A stretch of 64,000 bases of DNA from Ridgeia piscesae (lineage: Eukaryota > Annelida > Polychaeta > Sabellida > Siboglinidae). The stretch covers positions 46,001 through 110,000 of the forward strand of contig JAODUO010001178.1 in assembly GCA_025642075.2 (NCBI GenBank), read 5' to 3'. Made by a program: the position numbers and the translations under genes. Position 1 is the first letter of the stretch. The number at the start of each line of letters is the position of its first letter. The notes under the pieces are model-generated. The model saw nothing but the letters and a program-made list of their open reading frames with translations. It was not told the DNA's origin and did not search any database. Positions 41,968 to 54,860 of this stretch are shown piece after piece.

Positions 41968-44006
41968 TAGTTCTGGTTCGATACCAGGTTTTGTTTGATA
42001 CCGATTGATACTTGAATTTTGTTTGATACTGATGTTGTAAGTCTAATATTAATATAGAACACAGTTCCCAGTAGAAGAACAGTATGCAAAAGACGTAGTG
42101 CTGGTTCGATACCAGAATTCTTCAATATCGATCAATATATTGCTGGTTCGGTACTAGAATTCTTCGATATCAATCGTTACCAGATTTGTATTCGAAACTC
42201 GTAATTGACAGTGTAAATCTAATTCAGTACGGTAGAGATCTCCAAAGAAACATACTATCAACTTAGACTAATGGGACCGAAACACTGTTTCACATGTAGG
42301 GAAATACTGGGAGTAGGTGATAATTTTATAGTCATCAAACAATGAGTAATATGCAATTTTTTTTTATTTAAGCAAACAAACAACAAACTTGTAACTGTTT
42401 CAATATAATTGATTACTGCTGTAAAACTCAAAAGTAATTGCAATAAAATACCTAGTGACAAATAAATAAATCAATTGCACTGAATTATTTAAAATTAATA
42501 ACAGTACTTCACCCCAGCTGTTTGCAAATACACTATATAGCAGCTTAATTTCAAGTCGACGGTCTCCTAAAGTTACCATCAACAACAGCTGAAATATAAC
42601 ATACAAATAATATGTTATTGTTAAACACAACTATCACTTATAATAGTGCCAGCACAGCTGAACTCTCACTGTTATAACTGTTTTATTTATTAATTGTAAA
42701 GATAATTGTGATTTAACATCAAACTGTATAGACGATTACAATAAAATAACAATAATTAATAATAGAAAATATATTAATTAAAACTACAATTGTACTTCCC
42801 AGTTCACACCAATATTTGTGAAGATAAAACTTAAATTACCACGTTATCAATTACACATAATAAGCCCCATAATGTTTTGGCAACTGTTTTCAAGAAAAGG
42901 TCGGTTTTTTCCTCTACCTCTGCCAGTGATGAACCTGTTAGGCCAGTGCTAGTGACAATAGATGCAGTAAGCGTATCGTCATTGTCAGTCACATAGTGTA
43001 TGTCAGTTCTTGACGCTGTGGCCACAATAGTAGATTCAGCAACCGATGGCGATTCGCTTCAACTATAACTAGATGTCCACTGCGTGCTCATTGTCGAATA
43101 TTTCAATAGAAGACGTTCTCGAGTCATTGCGACATTGTCAACGACGACATCGACGTGTCCTTCGATGAAAGTTGATCATCACGTTTTGATAGTTTCTTGA
43201 ATGTTTCGCCAAACACAGACACTCTTTCTTGAAAAACTGCCAAATTGGCGATGAACGTTGTAACATGTTGTCGTTCGTCTTGGTTGAGAGAGTCTTATAC
43301 GGCAAACGGTGGCGCCACCAAACAGCAAAACAGGGCCAACAAACAGAACCCGGATAAACAAAGCTAGCACATCGCGCTCGAATTATTATTTATATTAATA
43401 ATATTATTATTAAACTAGTTTCATAAACACTAGTGCGTGCAATAAACACTCTATAAAAATACTATAGGGTGTGTGTTTTTGTACATGTAGCCGTACGTAA
43501 AGTAGGGAGACAGATGCCATGGTAGTGTAACCAAATGAGAGAGCCATGAACCTTGGTTTGGATAACCGAGGCTAAGCGAAGTCTGACCTAGGCTAAGATC
43601 ACGCTAAGAAAACAGTTATTATACAGACTAACTCTATAATAAAGTTTTAGAAAACAATTCACATTTGATGTTATATTATATTTTAAACAACAACGCCAAG
43701 TCAAGTTATGCAGCGAAACGCTATAGTGGCAGCTCCCGTAAACAATGACGTCATCAACAACGATGTTGCGCCTTCGCATCGACGTCGTCGAACAGACTCA
43801 GTATCGAAGGTATTGAAAGTATCGAAAGTATTGAAGGTATCGAAATATCGAAATCGACAGTATCGACGTTATCGAAGGTATCGAAGGTATCGAACAGTGG
43901 GTTTCGACACCAAAAATATTGAAGTATTGCAATACCACTAAATATCGGTATCGAACTTTCGCAAGTGTCGCGATACTTCGATATATCGAATATCGCACCA
44001 GCACTA
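41968..44006. mobile_element. hAT-type insertion splitting the 23-bp array
   Basis: The ends are TAGTTCTGGTTCGATA (41968) and, read inward from 44006, TAGTGCTGGTGCGATA. They are flanked by perfect 8-bp duplications GTCTATAC that belong to the minisatellite unit. The TAG start and 8-bp duplication fit the hAT superfamily. Subterminal GATATCGA/TCGATAC words are abundant at both ends, and a second terminus-like TAGTGCTGGTTCGATACC lies at 42099. No transposase catalytic blocks are visible; the best frame is a 64-codon minus stretch (TDIHYVTDNDDTLTASIV) at 42831-43025. Probably non-autonomous. Confidence 0.8.
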
Positions 44007-44452
44007 GTCTATACTGTGTCCATCACATGGTCTACACGGTGTCCACCACATTATCTACACGGTGTCCACCACATTGTCTACACTGTGTCCACCACATGGT
44101 CTACACTGTGTCCACCACATTGTCTATATTGCGTCCACCACGTGGTCTACACTGTGTCCATCACATGGTCTACACTGTGTCCACCACATTGTCTATATTG
44201 TGTCCACTACATGGTCTACACTGTGTCCACCACATTGTCTATATTGTGTCCACTAGATGGTCTACACATTGTCCATCACATGGTCTATATTGTGTCCACT
44301 ACATGGTCTACACTGTGCCCATCACATTGTCTATATTGTGTCCACTACATGGTCTACACGTTGTCCATCACATGGTCTATATTGTGTCCACTACATGGTC
44401 TACATGTTGTCCATCACATGGTCTACACTATGTCTACAATATGGTCTACCAC
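44007..44452. repeat. 23-bp minisatellite, right part
   Basis: The same unit continues for about 19 copies after the insertion, with more ATTGTCTATATTG variants than the left part. Confidence 0.95.
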
Positions 44453-45130
44453 ATGAATGAATGAATGAATATTAATTTTTTGAATCGTACAAACAAACAG
44501 TATGTATAAACAACAAATGTAACAATCAATTATATCATGTACGATTCCGGGCAGACAGCGGAGCCAATTAAGGTTGTTACCAGTTGGTTTATATAATAAT
44601 TATTAATACGAAACCATTTCTCATAAATTAAACTGGTCGCTGCCAACCCTACCATAACTGTATAAACAATGATGTTATAATAATACTTTCACATGTACCA
44701 CATACTTATAGTTTTTTGCTATTGATCAGGTGTGTAAAACGTAACATTAATATTCAATTAAGAATGTTCAATTGACATGTATAGCAAACGTGTGGTAATA
44801 CCAACTACCGACAATGACAAGGATATAATTACATACATATATGAACAGGTATTTTATTTTGAAAAAGCTTCAGCTAGCTCTTCATACTCTTACATGGTCT
44901 ACCCTGTGTCTACAATATCTTCTACACTGTGTCCAGCGGCGGGAGGGGGCTACTGGGACAGGGGCATGTGTTTGGAACCTCATGTGTTTACAGTAAATTA
45001 AGACAGACTTTTACTAGTTTTAGAAGGCATTTTGGTATTTATTTATGATTTTATTGTCATAATATTTTGCATAATTATAAGCCTCATTTTAATCATACAC
45101 TTGATAAAGACATGTTTTTTTCTTTTCTTT
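44453..45130. other. No gene recognised
   Basis: A short (AATG)n tract at 44452-44468, then AT-rich DNA. Two diverged 23-bp units reappear at 44890-44935. Confidence 0.4.
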
Positions 45131-45137
45131 TAGTACT

Positions 45138-45585
45138 ACATACACAACATACATACATACATACATACATACAACATACACATACATACATACATACATA
45201 TACATACATACATACATACATACATACATACATACATACATACATACATACATACATACATACATACATACATACATACATACATACATACATACATACA
45301 TACATACATACATACATACATACATACATACATACATACATACATACATACATACATACATACATACATACATACATACATACATACATACATACATACT
45401 ACATACATACATACATAATACATACATACATACATACAACATACATACATACATACATACATACATACATACATACATACATACATACATACATACATAC
45501 ATACATACATACATACATACATACATACATACATACATACATACATACATACATACATACATACATAATACATACATACATAGAC
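45138..45585. repeat. CATA microsatellite, about 450 bp
   Basis: (ACAT)n with a few AACATA/AATACA interruptions. All long frames (THIHTYIH and CMYVCMYV types) are artefacts. Confidence 0.95.
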
Positions 45586-45599
45586 CAAAGTGACTAGGG

Positions 45600-48404
45600 G
45601 TACAATTCAAATCCACCAGTATCATCTCACTAGACCCCCTCTCCCATGATGTCTAGCCCCATCCCAGTAATCCCCCAGTTGTGAGAATTCAGTGCCAGTA
45701 GCCCCCCACCCCCATTCAGTAGGCAGTTTACATGTTTTGTGTAGATTGTTCTAACTGTAAGTGAAGTTAATTGTTGAAAACTACATGTGACTTTCACACA
45801 TCGATTGTGATGTGCGGAAAGCTCAGTGTTCCAAGAGGTAAAGTAAATCCTCTACATACAACTGTTTGAGATGAGCAAAACCCAATTTAACTCACATGAA
45901 ATCTTATTGTCCAGGCTCAGGTATAAGTTAGTAGCCACAAGTCTTGGACTAACCCTCCATCCCTGTGCATTTGGATACATTATGATGTATAATTTTTTTA
46001 ATTTTAAACCAGCCAGGTAATGTTGCTAAGAGGATAAGTAGTCCCACTAGCCCCCACATGTCCCAGTAGCCCCCAGGGTGTTACTGTAATGGGAAAGGGC
46101 TGAAAACAATAATTATACTCAGAAAACTGTATTCTGCAATGTTTTCGCATTTCTTCACTCTCCTTTGATCTCGATACCTTTCTTGAGGATAGGTGGCAAA
46201 AATGGATTTCATTTGAAATGAGACAGTGAATTTTCATGTGAAGTAACTGAGAATGCATGATTTGAGTGATTACAGGATTTGGGGGTTGTAATACTGAAAT
46301 GGTTAATAATCTGTATGTTTTGTCCATATTTGTTCACAGTGAATTAAGACAGATTTTTAGAATGCCTTGTGGGATTTAGTTTTATTTTCTTGTCACTGTA
46401 TTTTGCACCATAGCCTCTATTTAATCTCATACTTTATACAGACAAGTTTTTTCTCTTTGATCAGCACCTTTCATGCAACTCCCTGTCATTAATTAATTAC
46501 AACCATGGGCTGATTGTAGCTACTGGCTGTAGCATATGTAACTGACGACTTGCATGCAATATTTTTAGTCAACCTTCAGCCACAAGAAGCCATGTGCCTG
46601 CCAATGCTATTTCAAGAAAAAACACACAATGCTCTCAGGACTAACAATGGCTAACACCTGAGAAGCACTAATTCAGACAGTCTGATAAAGTTGACTGGCT
46701 CATGACAACATCAAAATATTATGACAGCAATTATCACCAACACACATTATGTGTAAATGATACAGCTGTTGGTGCACTGAGTAGTGTAATTCATAATTAA
46801 TGTTGCGGTATTTTCTTTTGTCACATTGACAGGTCACTGTAGTGTGTTAGATCAACCTCACATAATGGTCAATGCCCTTGAACACTCAAGGAATTATCTG
46901 TATACAATACAAGGAAATTACACTTTAAGAATTATAGACGTTATGTCCGAAGTTACTATAAGGTCCTAAAAAATTGGAAGATATTCACAAAAAAGATACC
47001 AAGTAATGTTTAAAATATACAAATGTCTAGAAATGTTCCACAAATAATGCCAACATTAGTGTTAATATCCAATGTTAAGACTTACCCGGTACATTAAAAA
47101 TAACTTAATTTTTACAAAACATAACGTCTAGGACATATATGACTTATAATTGTGACATAACACTCATCTAAGATCACATATCTTAGAGAGTTATTATGTA
47201 AAAAACCAATGTCACAATGGGTTGATCACAGTGTAATTCCAAATCATACAATCATCAGCACATAGGGAATTGCCTTCCTGTTTTTTTTAGCTCAGCGGTA
47301 TAATAACGGGACTTTGCAGTTGGGAAATATAATCAATCTGCAAACAAATGAATTTCTGGAGTTAGTCTGCCAAGATCATTTTACAGTTAAATCAGTATCA
47401 ATGTCTTTAGTTTACCCTAAGGAATACTCACTGTTACAACATTTAGTGTTCAGCCCCTTGGAATCAGGTCTGCAGGAGTTTGGTGAGCAGGAAATCATCA
47501 GCATTTAATTAATTAAGATATAATTTACCTCAAGGTCTGATCTCATACTGCCATCTTGGCATACATGAAGCCATTGTATCAGCCTTCAGACCACCCTTGT
47601 TGTTTTTCACAATCTCCACAGCTGTATGTCAAGGACTGATTAATGTTCAGTATTCTTAAACTAGTATCATCCCATTAACCCCCTATGGTTTAGACTAGCC
47701 TCTCCCCATCACCAGTGTAGCCCCCAAGGTGTAGTGATTGAGTGTCAGTAGCTCCCATTCAGTATGCTGTTAGTTTAACACACACCCTCTTTTTAGATCT
47801 TTGTAATTGTAGGTGGAGTTAATCGTAAAAAGCTCCATATGGCTTTCACATTAATTGTGTGGTTTGAATAGCTCAATGTTCTAAGAGGGAAAATAAATCC
47901 TGTATATTAAGCAGTTTGCAGTGACCAATTTAAAACCCACCTGGATTTGAATGCCTGCTGTGTGACTGTGGAATACAGTCATACCTCAGTGCCATTGCAC
48001 ACAACATAGATTATTTTCTGATTTAGAACCAGCCAGGTAATGTTGGTAAAAGGATAAATAGTCCAACTATCTGGAATTAGTCTCAGTAGCTGACACTGGA
48101 CAGGGGCTATAGATATTATATTCCATCAGTATCATCCCATCAATCCCCAACCCAGTAATTATTAAACAGCCATGATGTAAACGTTTAGTGACAGTAGCCT
48201 GAACTGGAACAGCCAAGTAGTATTGGCAAAAGGATAAGTAGTCCCACTAAGCTGGAATTAATCCCAATAGCCCATAGGTGAAGAGGCTAGGGGTATTATA
48301 TTCCATCAGTGTCATCCCATAAATATTCATCCCAGTAACCCGCCAAGGGGTGAGCATTTAGTGACAGTAGCCTGAACGGAACAGCCAAGTAGTGTTGACA
48401 AAAG
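45600..48404. repeat. Interspersed repeat family, left block
   Basis: Recurring phrases include CATCAGTATCATCCCACTAG, GTGTGAGAATTTAGTGCCAG, GACTTTCACA...ATTGTGTGGTTTGGAAATG and GGAATACAGTCATACCTCAG. They recur in the same order at 54860-62570. The members are non-coding and diverged by substitutions and indels, and they are the source of the two large arrays. Confidence 0.75.
46488..47100. repeat. Roughly 610-bp dispersed repeat, copy 1
   Basis: Runs from ATTAATTAATTACAACCATG to CCCGGTACATTAAAAA and matches 60186-60797 at very high identity over its full length. Flanks differ. No terminal inverted repeat was noticed, so it may be part of a larger duplicated unit or a mobile element. Confidence 0.8.
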
Positions 48405-51400
48405 GATAAGTAGTCCCACTAGCCCCCTGTTAGTCCTAGTAGCCCATGGCGACAGACATAGGGGTACTAAATCCACCAGTATCATCCCACTAGCCCCCTG
48501 TTAGTCCTAGTAGCCCATGGCGACAGAGATAGGGGTACTAAACAACCGTATCATCCCACTAGCCCCCTGTTAGTCCTAGTAGCCCATGGCGACAGACATT
48601 TCGGGTTTTTTAAAACCATCAGTATCATCCCACTAGCCCCCTGTTAGTCCTAGTAGCCCATGGCGACAGACATAGGGGAACTAAATCCACCAGTATCATC
48701 CCACTAGCCCCCTGTTAGTCCTAGTAGCCCATGGCCACAGAGATAGGGGTACTAAATCCATCAGTATCATCCCACTAGCCCCCTGTTAGTCCTAGTAGCC
48801 CATGGCGACAGACATAGGGGTACTAAATCCACCAGTATCATCCCACTAGCCCCCTGTTAGTCCTAGTAGCCCATGGCGACAGAGATAGGGGGGACTAAAT
48901 CCATCAGTATCATCCCCCCTACCCCCCGTTAGTCCTAGTAGCCCATGGCGACAGACATGGGGGACTAAATCCATCAGTATCATCCCACTAGCCCCCTGTT
49001 AGTCCTAGTAGCCCATGGCGACAGACATGGGGGTACTAAATCCACCAGTATCATCCCACTAGCCCCCTGTTAGTCCTAGTAGCCCATGGCCACAGAGATA
49101 GGGGTACTAAATCCATCAGTATCATCCCACTAGCCCCCCGTTAGTCCTTTATGGCCACAGAGATAGGGGTACTAAATCCATCAGTATCATCCCACTAGCC
49201 CCCTGTTAGTCCTAGTAGTCCATGGCGACAGAGATAGGGGTACTAAATCCATCAGTATCATCCCACTAGCCCCCTGTTAGTCCTAGTAGCCCATGGCGAC
49301 AGACATAGGGGTACTAAATCCACCAGTATCATCCCACTAGCCCCCTGTTAGTCCTAGTAGCCCATGGCGACAGACATAGGGGTACTAAATCCACCAGTAT
49401 CATCCCACTAGCCCCCTGTTAGTCCTAGTAGCCCATAGCCACAGAGATAGGGGTACTAAATCCATCAGTATCATCCCACTAGCCCCCTGTTAGCCCTAGT
49501 AGCCCATGGCGACAGAGATAGGGGTACTAAATCCACCAGTATCATCCCACTAGCCCCCTGTTAGTCCTAGTAGCCCATGGCGACAGAGATAGGGGTACTA
49601 AATCCATCAGTATCATCCCACTAGCCCCCTGTTAGTCCTAGTAGCCCATGGCGACAGAGATAGGGGTACTAAATCCATCAGTATCATCCCACTAGCCCCC
49701 TGTTAACCCTAGTAGCCCATGGCGACAGAGATAGGGGTACTAAATCCATCAGTATCATCCCACTAGCCCCCTGTTAGTCCTAGTAGCCCATGGGCGACAG
49801 AGATAGGGGTACTAAATCCATCAGTATCATCCCACTAGCCCCCTGTTAGCCCTAGTAGCCCATGGCGACAGAGATAGGGGTACTAAATCCATCAGTATCA
49901 TCCAACTAGCCCCCTGTTAGTCCTAGTAGCCCATGGCCACAGAGATAGGGGTACTAAATCCATCAGTATCATCCCACTAGCCCCCTGTTAGTCCTAGTAG
50001 CCCCACAGAGATAGGGGTACTAAATCCATCAGTATCATCCAACTAGCCCCCTGTTAGTCCTAGTAGCCCATGGCCACAGAGATAGGGGTACTAAATCCAT
50101 CAGTATCATCCCACTAGCCCCCTGTTAGCCCTAGTAGCCCATGGCCACAGAGATAGGGGTACTAAATCCATCAGTATCATCCCACTAGCCCCCCGTTAAC
50201 CCCAGTAGCCCCTGGCGACAGAGATAGGGGTACTAAATCCAACAGTATCATCCCAAATAGCCCCCGTTAGCCCCAGTAAACCCATTGGGGGACAGAGATA
50301 GGGGTACTAAATCCACCAGTATCATCCCACTAGCCCCCTGTTAGTCCTAGTAGCCCATGGCCACAGAGATAGGGGTACTAAATCCACCAGTATCATCCCA
50401 CTAGCCCCCTGTTAGCCCTAGTAGCCCATGGGCGACAGAGATAGGGGTACTAAATCCAACCAGTATCATCCCACTAGCCCCCTGTTTGCCTAGTAGCCCA
50501 TGGCGACAGAGATAGGGGTACTAAATCCATCAGTATCATCCCACTAGCCCCCTGTTAGCCCTAGTAGCCCATGGGCGACAGAGATAGGGGTACTAAATCC
50601 ACCAGTATCATCCCACTAGCCCCCTGTTAGCCCTAGTAGCCCATGGCGACAGACATAGGGGTACTAAATCCATCAGTATCATCCCACTAGCCCCCTGTTA
50701 GCCCTAGTAGCCCATGGCGACAGACATAGGGGTACTAAATCCATCAGTATCATCCCACTAGCCCCCTGTTAGCCCTAGTAGCCCATGGCGACAGAGATAG
50801 GGGTACTAAATCCATCAGTATCATCCCACTAGCCCCCTGTTAGCCCTAGTAGCCCATGGGCGACAGAGATAGGGGTACTAAATCCACCAGTATCATCCCA
50901 CTAGCCCCCTGTTAGCCCTAGTAGCCCATGGCGACAGAGATAGGGGTACTAAATCCATCAGTAAACCAATCCCCCCCGTTAGCCCTAGTAGCCCATGGGG
51001 GACAGACATAGGGGTACTAAATCCATCAGTATCATCCCACTAGCCCCCTGTTAGCCCCAGTAGCCCATGGCGACAGAATGGGGGGACTAAATCCATCAGT
51101 ATCATCCCACTAGCCCCCTGTTAGCCCTAGTAGCCCATGGGCGACAGAGATAGGGGTACTAAATCCACCAGTATCATCCCACTAGCCCCCTGTTAGCCCT
51201 AGTAGCCCATGGCGACAGAGATAGGGGTACTAAATCCATCAGTATCATCCCACTAGCCCCCTGTTAGCCCTAGTAGCCCATGGCGACAGAGATAGGGGTA
51301 CTAAATCCATCAGTATCATCCCACTAGCCCCCTGTTAGCCCTAGTAGCCCATGGCCACAGAGATAGGGGTACTAAATCCACCAGTATCATCCCACTAGCC

Positions 51401-54400
51401 CCCTGTTAGCCCTAGTAGCCCATGGCGACAGAGATAGGGGTACTAAATCCATCAGTATCATCCCACTAGCCCCCTGTTAGCCCTAGTAGCCCATGGCGAC
51501 AGAGATAGGGGTACTAAATCCATCAGTATCATCCCACTAGCCCCCTGTTAGCCCTAGTAGCCCATGGCGACAGAGATAGGGGTACTAAATCCACCAGTAT
51601 CATCCCACTAGCCCCCTGTTTGCCCCAAATAGCCCATGGCGACAGAGATAGGGGTACTAAATCCATCAGTATCATCCCACTAGCCCCCTGTTAGCCCTAG
51701 TAGCCCATGGCCACAGAGATAGGGGTACTAAATCCATCAGTATCATCCCACTAGCCCCCTGTTAGCCCTAGTAGCCCATGGGCGACAGACATAGGGGTAC
51801 TAAATCCATCAGTATCATCCCACTAGCCCCCTGTTAGCCCTAGTAGCCCATGGCGACAGAGATAGGGGTACTAAATCCATCAGTATCATCCCACTAGCCC
51901 CCTGTTAGCCCTAGTAGCCCATGGGCGACAGACATAGGGGTACTAAATCCATCAGTATCATCCCACTAGCCCCCTGTTAGCCCTAGTAGCCCATGGCGAC
52001 AGAGATAGGGGTACTAAATCCATCAGTATCATCCCACTAGCCCCCCGTTAGCCCTAGTAGCCCATGGCCACAGAATAGGGTACTAAATCCATCAGTATCA
52101 TCCCACTAGCCCCCCGTTCCCAGTAGCCCACCACGAGGTGGGGTTTAAAACCATCAGTATCATCCCACTAGCCCCCTGTTAGCCCTAGTAGCCCATGGGC
52201 GACAGACATAGGGGTACTTTAAAACCATCAGTATCATCCCACTAGCCCCCTGTTAACCCTAGTAGCCCATGGCGACAGAGATAGGGGTACTAAATCCATC
52301 AGTATCATCCCACTAGCCCCCTGTTAGCCCTAGTAGCCCATGGGCGACAGAGATAGGGGTACTAAATCCATCAGTATCATCCCACTAGCCCCCTGTTAGC
52401 CCTAGTAGCCCATGGCGACAGAGATAGGGGTACTAAATCCATCAGTATCATCCCACTAGCCCCCTGTTAGCCCCAGTAGCCCATGGCGACAGAGATAGGG
52501 GTATAAATCCATCAGGGCATCCCACTAGCCCCCTGTTAGCCCCAGTAGCCCATGGGGGACAGACATAGGGGTACTAAATCCATCAGTATCATCCCACTAG
52601 CCCCCTGTTAGCCCTAGTAGCCCATGGCGACAGAGATAGGGGTACAAATCCATCAGTATCATCCCACTAGCCCCCTGTTAGCCCTAGTAGCCCATGGCGA
52701 CAGAGATAGGGGTACTAAATCCATCAGTATCATCCCACTAGCCCCCTGTTAGCCCTAGTAGCCCATGGCGACAGAGATAGGGGTACTAAATCCATCAGTA
52801 TCATCCCAAGCCCCCTGTTAGGGCCCCAGTAGCCCATGGCCACAGAGATAGGGGTACTAAATCCATCAGTATCATCCCACTAGCCCCCTGTTAGCCCTAG
52901 TAGCCCATGGCGACAGAGATAGGGGTACTAAATCCATCAGTATCATCCAACTAGCCCCCTGTTAGTCCTAGTAGCCCATGGCGACAGAGATAGGGGTACT
53001 AAATCCATCAGTATCATCCCACTAGCCCCCTGTTAGCCCTAGTAGCCCATGGCGACAGAGATAGGGGTACTAAATCCACCAGTATCATCCTACTAGCCCC
53101 CTGTTAGCCCTAGTAGCCCATGGCGACAGAGATAGGGGTACTAAATCCATCAGTATCATCCAACTAGCCCCCTGTTAGTCCTAGTAGCCCATGGCGACAG
53201 AGATAGGGGTACTAAATCCATCAGTATCATCCCACTAGCCCCCGTTAGCCCCAGTAGCCCATGGCGACAGAATAGGGGTTAAACCTAACATCCCACTAGC
53301 CCCCTGTTAGCCCTAGTAGCCCATGGCCACAGAGATAGGGGTACTAAATCCATCAGTATCATCCCACTAGCCCCCTGTTAGCCCTAGTAGCCCATGGCGA
53401 CAGAGATAGGGGTACTAAATCCATCAGTATCATCCCACTAGCCCCCTGTTAGCCCTAGTAGCCCATGGCGACAAAAAAAACCATCAGTATCATCCCACTA
53501 GCCCCCTGTTAGCCCTAGTAGCCCATGGGCGACAGAGATAGGGGTACTAAATCCATCAGTATCATCCCACTAGCCCCCTGTTAGCCCTAGTAGCCCATGG
53601 CGACAGAGATAGGGGTACTAAATCCACCCGAACATCCCACTAGCCCCCCGTTAGTCCTAGTAGCCCCTGGCGACAGAGATAGGGGTACTAAATCCCTCAG
53701 TATCATCCCACTAGCCCCCTGTTAGCCCTAGTAGCCCATGGCGACAGAGATAGGGGTACTAAATCCAACAGTATCATTAGCCCCCCTAGTAGCCCATGGC
53801 GACAGAGATAGGGGTACTAAATCCATCAGTATCATCCCACTAGTCCCCTGTTAGCCCTAGTAGCCCATGGCCACAGACATAGGGGTACTAAATCCATCAG
53901 TATCATCCAACTAGCCCCCTGTTAGCCCTAGTAGCCCATGGCCACAGAGATAGGGGTACTAAATCCATCAGTATCATCCCCCCCTAGCCCCCTTTTAGCC
54001 CTAGTAGCCCCTGGCGACAGAGATAGGGGTACTAAATCCATCAGTATCATCCCACTAGCCCCCTGTTAGCCCTAGTAGCCCATGGCGACAGAGATAAAGG
54101 GGGACTAAATCCATCAGTATCATCCCACTAGCCCCCCGGCCCCCAGTAGCCCATGGCGACAGAGATAGGGGGACTAAATCCATCAGTATCATCCCACTAG
54201 CCCCCTGTTAGCCCTAGTAGCCCATGGCGACAGAGATAGGGGGGTTTTCCTTTAAAATTTTCCCTCAGTATCATCCCCCCCAGCCCCCCGTTAGTCCTAG
54301 TAGCCCATGGCCACAGAGATAGGGGTACTAAATCCATCAGTTTATCCCAAAAGGGTTGGCCCCAGTAGCCCCTGGCGACAGAGATAGGGGTACTAAATCC

Positions 54401-54860
54401 CCTCAGTATCATCCCACTAGCCCCCTGTTTGCCCCAGTAGCCCATGGCGACAGAGATAGGGGTACTAAATCCATCAGTATTTATCCCACTAGCCCCTGTT
54501 AGTCCTAGTAGCCCATGGCGACAGAGATAGGGGTACTAAATCCATCAGTATCATCCCACTAGCCCCCTGTTAGCCCTAGTAGCCCATGGCCACAGAGATA
54601 GGGGTACTAAATCCATCAGTATCATCCCACTAGCCCCCTGTTAGTCCTAGTAGCCCATGGCCAAAAGAGATAGGGGTACTAAATCCCAAACATCCCACTA
54701 GCCCCCTGTTAGCCCTAGTAGCCCATGGGGGAACAGAGATAGGGGTACTAAATCCATCAGTATCATCCCACTAGCCCCCTGTTAGTCCTAGTAGCCCATG
54801 GCGACAGAGATAGGGGTACTAAATCCATCAGTATCATCCCACTAGCCCCTGCCCCTTGTC
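48405..54860. repeat. 71-bp minisatellite, about 90 units
   Basis: The unit contains AGCCCCCTGTTAGTCCTAGT, AGCCCATGGCGACAGAGATA and CTAAATCCATCAGTATCATC. Linked variants (GCGACAG/GCCACAG, GTCC/GCCC, ATCAG/ACCAG) form blocks, showing multi-unit duplication. Some units are garbled with runs of A, C, G or T (for example 52130, 54240, 54350), which look like consensus errors. Stops in all frames exclude coding. Confidence 0.95.

Noticed and set aside
45067..45625. 176-178 codon frames in the CATA tract
   Set aside because: Simple tetranucleotide repeat; every frame on both strands is open.
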